64,000 nucleotides of DNA from Alloascoidea africana (Eukaryota > Ascomycota > Alloascoideomycetes > Alloascoideales > Alloascoideaceae). The notes under the pieces were generated by a model. The model did no database searches. It saw nothing but the letters and a program-made list of their open reading frames with translations, and was not told the origin of the DNA. Position 1 is the first letter of the stretch. Each line of letters starts with the position of its first letter. A program made the position numbers and the translations under genes. The stretch is taken from positions 62,001 through 126,000 of the forward strand of contig JAKTTT010000035.1 of the NCBI GenBank assembly GCA_030581615.1, given 5' to 3'. Positions 30,801 to 39,800 of this stretch are shown here, one piece after another.

Positions 30801-33800
30801 GTAATTTTGAATAACAAGCAAAATCGAGTTTGAAATATCGCGAAGACAGCAATCAACTTCTTCCAAAGTATTCAAATGGCTTTCCTCATTCTCCATTTTA
30901 ATTCGTTCCAAATTATTTAATGAGCCAATCCAATTCAATACCATATCAACAATGAATTGGAACTTTGAATTTTTGGCTTTCCATTTCAAAAGCGCGGTGG
31001 AGAACTCTTTTATGAACTGCTCCATATCTTCAAACACCTTCTCCAAGAATGTATTAAAAAATCCGTTTTCAACGGAGGAAGAGAATTCTTCATAACGTGC
31101 AGAAAGTCCATTGAGATTGACTATTGCACGGTCAACCATTTCTGCAAAGCTGGAATCAGAATTCTCATCTACTACTTTCGCCGCATTTTGATAAACCGAG
31201 ATTGCATAGTTGAGAACATATGGAAGCCACTTGGATATTGTGCTAAAAGCTTTGAGATCCATAATGAGCTTACGATTTGATCTGACTAATCTCTCGTTTT
31301 CTGTTAGCAAAGAAAAATCATTGAACAGTTTAATCAAGGCTTCGAGGTTATCAGCTTTTGTGTGCGTCTTAAACATGACGTCTCTGCTTGCTAAAAGTAA
31401 ATACAAGATATGCTCGGATATGGCACCTCCTTTTTGTATATCCGGGAAGGGGACATCGGATGATGGTGAAGCAACGGCGGCACGCAGTCTTGGTAAAATA
31501 TCCAAATAACGATAGAAGTAGCTATCTGAGTCTTGCAAATCAGCTCCCAGGGGGCTGACTTTGGCTAATATTTTTGAAACGCTAGATTGATCATTAAAAA
31601 TGTCTGCTCTAAGATTGTTCTTCAAGCCAGCACTTTTGAGAGATTTTAGTGTGGTGGAAAGAAGCATCTGTTTTTCCCTTCTTAACGAGGCAATAAGCTT
31701 CTTGTTCTTGTCTGTAAGAACCTGGGGGGTTTCCTTTCTTAATTTCTCCATATACTCAATCAAGTTTTCTGTAGATTCAACAAGATCCGGAAGGTTGGCA
31801 GAGGTTATGCTTGACATATAGACAGAAATATTAGCTAAAACAAGGTCGTTTTTCAGCAATCTTTTTGGTCTGCTAGACCAGCTTGGAATAGTTGAGCAAA
31901 TCAAATCTATTTCCTTGTTCGCATCAGGAATTTGCACCTTTCTGACCAGTGATTTCAAACCGTGCTTCGAAAACTCAGAGTCTGTAATGCCGTTTTCGAC
32001 AACGGGAGTAATACTTTCTGAAAGAAGGGTTCGATACTTTCTCACCAGTTTGAAAAGATTGTGATGAGATCTTCTTGCGCTTGCCTTCAGCGCGTCTATA
32101 TTAATATCCTTCCAACTGGCAAACAGAATCACATCATTAACATCTTTCTCCAGTTTCTTGCTCCCTTGCTCAATATGCTTTTTAATGGTTGGTATAAATT
32201 GGTCAAAGTAGTGAATCACATTTTGGATAACGGATGCTTTGATCTTGCCAACAATTGACACTTGCGTTCCATATTTCAGCAAAGCTTTCAGTAAGTCTAA
32301 TTTGTATTCAAAATCCCCATAGGTAGATTTACTGAGATACGAATTGATAGCGTGAACCAAATTCTCATTCTTCTCCAAATCATCCTCTTCGTCCGTTTCC
32401 AGTACTTGAAACAGGTAAAAGAACCACTTGGAAGACTTTTGCTCTATATTCTTCCTTTCCATAGCAAATAGAGCTTTATAGGTACGCAACTCCAATTTTC
32501 GCCAGGACACTATTAACGAAGTGAATTGTTCCAGTTCATGAGCAAGAGATACATCTTTGCTGGCATACTTTTCCCATTCTGAAGCAAAAGTATAAATTTG
32601 TTCAATCTTTTGAAGAAGACGCGCTAAAGGTGTATTTGCAGAGAACTGTAGGAAATCCTCACAACATTCGGAAATATTGACCAAGGTTGAATGCTCTGGC
32701 CACTTTTTTATCAACTTGTCTATAAACTGGTGAACGCGTTGTACTATAACCAAGGCCTTTCTGGTTTCGCTAGGGCATCCATCCTGATAAAAATTGTATA
32801 GACCATTCTCAGTAGGTAAAGATTGACACTGATCAAGTGATGATGTTAAAGAAGCCACAATTGCAGTGTAGTTAGAAGGCAAAGCTTCTGACCAATTGTT
32901 GTGGGTTGTGTACGCTTGAAGTTTGGAACCGTCTTTCATGAGACTATCTAAACAAATGTCCTTAGATCGGACAAAAAAGTTGATAAATATTTCACAGAGA
33001 TCGGCTTGCGGATTAGATTCACTCGAAATCTCACTTTTTTTGTCTTCAGTTTCAAAATCTGGGAACATTTCTCTAAATTCTTCCTCAAAGATTTCCTCAT
33101 CTTCTTTACTTCGATAAATGGAGCTTTTGAGCATGTCTTCTTGCTCTTGCTTTTCTTTTTTCGCAGCCCATTCATAGTACAAAGATTTGAATACCAAGGT
33201 GGATATGCTTTGAGCATAAGCATCAAACCGCTGTTCTCGTTTCAGATGGACAAGGCAAACCTTTAGCGCAAATATCATCGCTCTATCGTTAACTGCCGTG
33301 ACATTGCCCTTATCGGAAATGAAAGCTTCGTATTCTGTAAGGAACTTTTTTGTATAAAGTAAAGTACTCAAATCGGTAGGCCATAAACTACACACTTTCG
33401 ATTTGGATTGAGAAAGCTTTATCAAGTCGTACCCCAATTTTAATGCATACACATAACCTTCCAAGATTGTTGTCAAATCTGGGTACCTCGGAAAAGAAGC
33501 CCTCATTCTGGAGAGAAATTGTGATGAGTTTCTCTGAAAGTTATCGACACGGGCGGATGGACCATTCACCATCCCAATCATAGATTCTAAATTACCAATT
33601 GAACTCTTCATAAAATCTGTCCACTCGTCAAATAATGGTTTGATTTGTCTCCACCCTGATCGGTAGACCTTGGGTTCAGCCACCTCGTTTATGGCGACCC
33701 AAGGAGATGAGACCTCAGCTTCTATTTTATGATCGCCAAATTTTGTCTTCCTAAAGCTTTCCCAAGCTTTCATAAGCTCTTTACCTTCTCTTAATTGAGT

Positions 33801-36800
33801 TTGCATCCTTTCAAACTCTACATGTTGTGAAACAGCAGGATCATATGGGCGATTAGGAACGTATAGTTGAACCATTGAAAGTGCAAATGAAACATAGGCA
33901 CTCCCCAAAGCCAAAATTTTATCTGGGTGTTGATCAATGTCTTTCAAACTGTGAAAAATTGGTAAAAGGTGAGTTTTGGACATAGCAACAAAGTTCTTGT
34001 CTGATGAACAATCCAGGACTTCAAGAATATCTTGGATGTCGGAATGAAGCAACTGGTTGGCTTTCCCTTTAAATTTGGTTTTCTTGAGATCCATCGTTGT
34101 AATATGTGCAAATATCACGTCCTCAATCCACTTGGACAAAAGATCTGAGAAAACTTTCAAATGATTTGTCAAAATGCGCGGTGAATGGGTAACAGTGAGT
34201 GATGATAGCACTTTCATATCATCTATTGCTTGATTGAGAAATTTGGATGGAATCAAAGCGAATGAATCAGATTGTTTCAGCGTATCGGTGTAAAACTTGG
34301 TAGAGAATATGTATGGAACAAAACTCTCGTAGTCCGTTTCAAAACTAGACAAATATTTCAACGCGGGAGGATATGGTTTAAAGTACTCTTTCCGGTAAAT
34401 GTACTCCATGCTCTCTGTAGATCTTCCACTATAGTAAGAAAGCGAAAAGAACTCTTCTTTCGAGACAGAAGCTGTTCCACTAAGAGTTCCGATTTCTAGG
34501 AAATTCAAGATTCTAGAAAATAAAGGCGAAAAAACATTTAGACGGCCATAAAAGAAATCTGAAGCAGTTTTTTCCAGTCCTTCAATCCCTGCCTTCAGCG
34601 TTTGAATGATTGTAGCATCCTGCAACCCTTCATTTATCTTCAGCTGGAGATCAAAAATAATTTGCTTTAGAATGACAATGACATCAATAGACTCTGGAAA
34701 CAGTTCTTGCACCACTTTGTCAAGCCTTTTCACAAGAGACTCAATCTGTTCAAATAAATCCCATTGATGACGACTGGAAGGGTAATGCAATCTATATCTA
34801 TTCCAAAGAATTGCCATTGAAGTTCCTGTTGTCAGTTCTAGGCCTTCTCCGAAAGCTGAAGTTGCACCATTTAAAACAAATAAGTCAATATCGCTTTTTG
34901 TCTTCTCTTTAAACTCTTCAATCCAGCTAAGGAAGAGATTTTGATAGACGTGAAGAACTGTTTCGTCAAGATCACCTGAAGCTAATTGAAAAAGATCGTT
35001 CCATATAGCTTGTAGGTTCAAAAGGCAAGAGTAACTGGCGTTATGAAAGACAAAATTTGAACTGAGCTTTTCTCCAATGTATTGTTTGATGAAAGCATTG
35101 ATGGAGACTAAGATCGAGTAAACGTTGACACTAGGAGTATATTTTAGTGGTCTGCCCTTAGTTACTGCAGCACACAATTCCAGGCATGTCATTTTCGATA
35201 CTTTAGATGTTAAACATTTGTCCACAACTGATTTCAGCAACTTCTCAGCACGGTTAACGTAAGACAGTAACCTGAATAAATAATGCACATCTGAGTTGTT
35301 TCCAAATTTCTCAACGGTCTTAAGATGGCACAGAATATACTCATTAACCAAAAAATTTGAGGACTTATAAGAGGCAAACGAAGAAGCTTGTTCAACTGAC
35401 AGGCTGATTGGCAAAGCTGTAAGGTATTTTTGGTGAAAATACTTCAAAAAGTTGCCTTGATCCAAAAATTTTAGCATGCCTGTTACTGTATCTGCTATTA
35501 ACTTTTGTTCCTTGTCAAAAAAGGAAGAGTTCGCTACAGACAAGCACCATCGAGCACTAAATCTGGAGACAAACAGTGGGAGTGTAGGAGTGATCACACT
35601 TGAAAAGTTTTCAATTGAACATTCGCCTCTACTAGAAAGGCAGGAATCATGAACTGTAGCAAATGACTGCGAAAACGAATCGCTTGGGTGAATGTACGAC
35701 AACAAATCGCGTTTACTGAAAACATTCAAATTATCAATCTCCTCTGGATTCTGTTGGATTTGAGCACTGTCCCAAGAAGTCTGCCTAACTGACAATGAAT
35801 CCAGGAACACTTCAATACTTCGATTTCTCATCGCTCTAGAAAGTTCGCCATACTTGGGGTTGACAGTCAAAAATAGACGAAAGTTGGGATGAGGCTTCAC
35901 AATTCTCGGAGAGCCATCACTTAGACTACATTCGTTCACAGAAAGTAGCCCATTAGGCTCTAGAAGAGAATTCAGTCGATCGAGTACAGATGGGTTGCAT
36001 AGATTAGCGTTATCCAAAATGAGCCAGTTTCCGCGTTCCAATGCTCGAATTAATATCCCATCTGCCCATCGGAACTGTGTATTTACGTTTCTCCTCAAGT
36101 TGCGTTCAATAAAATCAATATGCTTCAATAAAGATTTAGCGTCAACACCGGCCTCTTTGTTTGAAACCACTGAAATAATTTCAGATTTCAATTGCCTAAA
36201 TGTGTCTTCAGAGGGCGAAAGAGAATAAATTTGATGCAAGGTGCGGAGACAGTTGAACAAAAGAGATGTACTGCTGGGTTCAGAGACTAAAAGGCAGTTT
36301 TTGCAAATATTGAGCAAAAGAACCGATGAGTTCTTCATCATCTCAGAAATTTCTTTGACCAAATCTAACTGCTCATAGCCCCCGATAATATCAGTACTGT
36401 CAACATTACTGTCAATTGAAAATTCGTCCAGAGTACGACCAAGAATCGAAGCCAGATACCTAACAAGACTTGTTTTGCCTGAACATGTAGGACCAACCAA
36501 GATAAGAGGCCAACTGCTCTCCACACAGGTAAGCATTGTTTCTAGTATAGGGGCATTACACTGAAGAAAAATCAAATCAGAATGTAACTTGTGCTGAGAA
36601 TTGCTGTTTCTGTGTGCTAGTGCACGGCCAGCCTGAACAAACTCCTTTTCTAGGAGAAAGTAATGGTCTCTTACAATGCTTTCCGGAAAATACTGGGCAA
36701 ACAGCTCTGCAGCAGCCTTCCGATCATCATCTGTTCTAAACCGTTGCGATATAACAGTATCAAAAAACTCGCTCAAACCTCTTCCTTTCCATAGGCCATC

Positions 36801-39800
36801 CTTCTCTTGCAGCTCAAGCCATCGCATCGTGTCTCTTAAATTAAACTCCCAGGGTGCTCCCATAGATCCCCATTTCTTCTGTATAACAACTTGTTCATCT
36901 AATTTAGAGATAAACTGGATAAGCTTAGATATTGCTTCTGGAGAGATCTTTGAGTAAACATGGGTTGAAATAAGCTGCAAATCAGAAGGTGAGAGTGTGT
37001 CAACATAAACAACGGTGAATCTGTTCACAAATGACTTTGGCAAACCCTTTCGACCGCCTCCTTGATATTGGGGATTCTGAGCAGCAAACACTAGGAAATC
37101 AGAATGGCAAGGAAAAGTTTTATCTAGTTCCGGAATGTAGGCTTCGGCTCTAAAATCCAAACATGCGTTTAATCCCTCCAAAACTGACTGAGGACATAGG
37201 TTCATTTCATCCAAGAGAACCCAGTTTCCATTCTTCATAGCTTGTAAAAAGGGTGCATCTCTCCAGACAAACTCGCCTGTACTGCCTCCTTCTGCTGGCG
37301 CATCGGTGCCAAAAAGGTCAATTAGATCTGTCTGCTCGGAGAGGTTTATTCTGGTTAGAGAATGGCCTGCAGCATCTGCAAGAGCTGACACCAAACTGGT
37401 TTTTCCAACTCCAGGACTTCCTTCCAATAAGATTGGTTTCTTAACTTGCATGGCTCTTACTACTCGTGTAGCATTACCCGCGGTTGTTGGTGCTTGCAGA
37501 TTGAAAAGAGCTGGTTGCTCGCCTTTAACACACCTGTCAATTGAGAACGGCCCACACTCTAGCTTTGAGCCTTCAACAGAAACCATGTACTGCTTTTGAT
37601 ATAGTTGAAGAAGGTCAAACCCAGAGAGAGAACTTAGCTTTTGCACGCATTCGTTCTTAAGTTCCTTTAGCCTATCCGGGGATTGAGACAAATGCGCCGT
37701 GTTATTTGTCCCAAGAGCGTCAATAAACACCATAGCAGCACCATGCAAAAACCCAACTTTGTGATCATTTTGGTACGATACGTTAAGGAAGCTCACCCAA
37801 GCTAGTATATCACGTAAAGAAATAATACCATTCATAGAACTACCCCCACCAAACTTGAGGCCAAACCATTCGGAGAAAGAGACCAATGGCTCACAAAGGT
37901 ATTTCACCTCTGAGGATAGCTTTGCATCAACAATTTGTCTCACATCATCAAAGTCGTCCATTGAAGGAACCCAAATTTCCGTAAAACGGTTTCGCAGAGC
38001 AGGGGAGAGCTCCTTCTTACCATAATCGCCACCTGGGTTCATTGTGGCTAGAAACTGGTAGCCGTCCACGCCAGTGATTACGCTATTATCGCCAGACAGC
38101 AACATTCTCTCTGGTTCCAATACGCTGTTAATGCTCTCAAGAACCGAATCATCCGCAAGAGAGATCTCGTCAAGTAAGAAAAAGGATCCGTTTTTCATTG
38201 CCTGAACCAATGGACCATCGTTCCATTCAAACAAAATAGAAGCGGCCACTCTATCTTTTTTGATCTTTTCAACAAGTTCAGGTGATACATGCTCATATGA
38301 GCCTAATTGATCATATCTTTTAAGTAAGAGCTCTAAATTGGAATCTTGTTCCTCAGGTAAATTGGCGTTTGTTTGAGAAAGAGCTTCTTTCAAATCAAGC
38401 TCTAGTGCTTTCTGTAGTTCGCTTCTATTTCTTACAGGCCTTTGAGCACCTGTAATATCGCCAGTTTCTGTGTTTTGATGTGCATTAACTGATAAAAGCT
38501 TTGTATTTTTGAACGAAGCCAAAAGCTGACATATTGTAGTTTTGCCACATCCTGTTTCGCCCACGAGTAATAAAGGCTCGTTATACTTTAAGGCATTGGA
38601 AACTAACACCGAGAGACGCCTCATTCCCTTGGTCCATATAACTGAGGTATTAGGGAGAGCGAACAGCTCCTTATCTTCAAGAGACTCGTACATTGCCGAA
38701 ATGTCAAGTTTCACTTTCATAACCTTTTCAATGATCCCTTTCACAACCGCTCTTTCTTCAGGTCTTCGTACCCTTTCCGCAAGTAGCATGTACCCGTTGA
38801 TTGCAAGCTGCTCATAACCAACAGCCTCGCGAGTTCCCCATCTGAACAAATCTCGAAGGGTAGCAAAACTATTCTTTTGTTCAAACAGCCTAGTAGCCTG
38901 TCTTTGAACCGATAATTCCCTATACACCTTCACAATCTTAGCGGCATAAGAAGGTGCAATCTGGCACCTTTGTTGGAGGATAGTTTCCAATTCATCTATT
39001 GGAATGTCATCAAAGTGGAGTTCTAAAAACCTGTTCCTGAAGGCTCTTGAGAGTACTTTTCGCCCTCCGTAAAGACCCGGAGGATTCTGTGTAGCAAATA
39101 GCATAAAATCGGGATGAGGACGCACAATTTCTTGCGTTTCGGGGATGAAAAGCTCCCTATTGTCATCAAGTAGACGATTAAGTGCCTCCAACACCTCTGT
39201 AGGTGCCAAATTAAGCTCATCAAGAACAAGCCAATGGCCCCCTCGTAACGCTTTGACCAATAATGATTCTTGAAAGACCAACTTACCAGTATTATCTGAA
39301 ATATATGACCCAAGGTATTCTTGAACGTCTGTGTGTTCGTGGTTGTTTATTCTCACAAACTTATGGCCAGTGATCTCTGCCAGGTAACGGATCATACTGG
39401 TCTTCCCGCTCGAAGTTGGTCCCTGTATCAAAACAGGGTACTTTCCACCTGAAGTTGCTCTTACAAGAGAAAGCAAATTCTTTTCAACAGAAGGTGTGAT
39501 AATATATCGAGACTCTTCTGGAGGGAACTTGCCTTTCTTTAACCAATAATGCTTAAACTTGACATACTGGAATCCGTCTTGCGGAGGTGGAAGTGGTTGA
39601 TTAATCAAGGACCTTACATTCTTCAATCTTCCCAAAGTGTACCGTTCAATAAATGGTTTTAGAAGGGACTCTGACTTGCCATCCAGAAGCGTTAAAAAAC
39701 TCATGCAAAACCCTTCATAAAGACTTCTTCTCAGTCCGTAAATATCGTAAATAGTATGCACATAGGATAATGTTCTCGTTAACGAACGAATACTGAAATG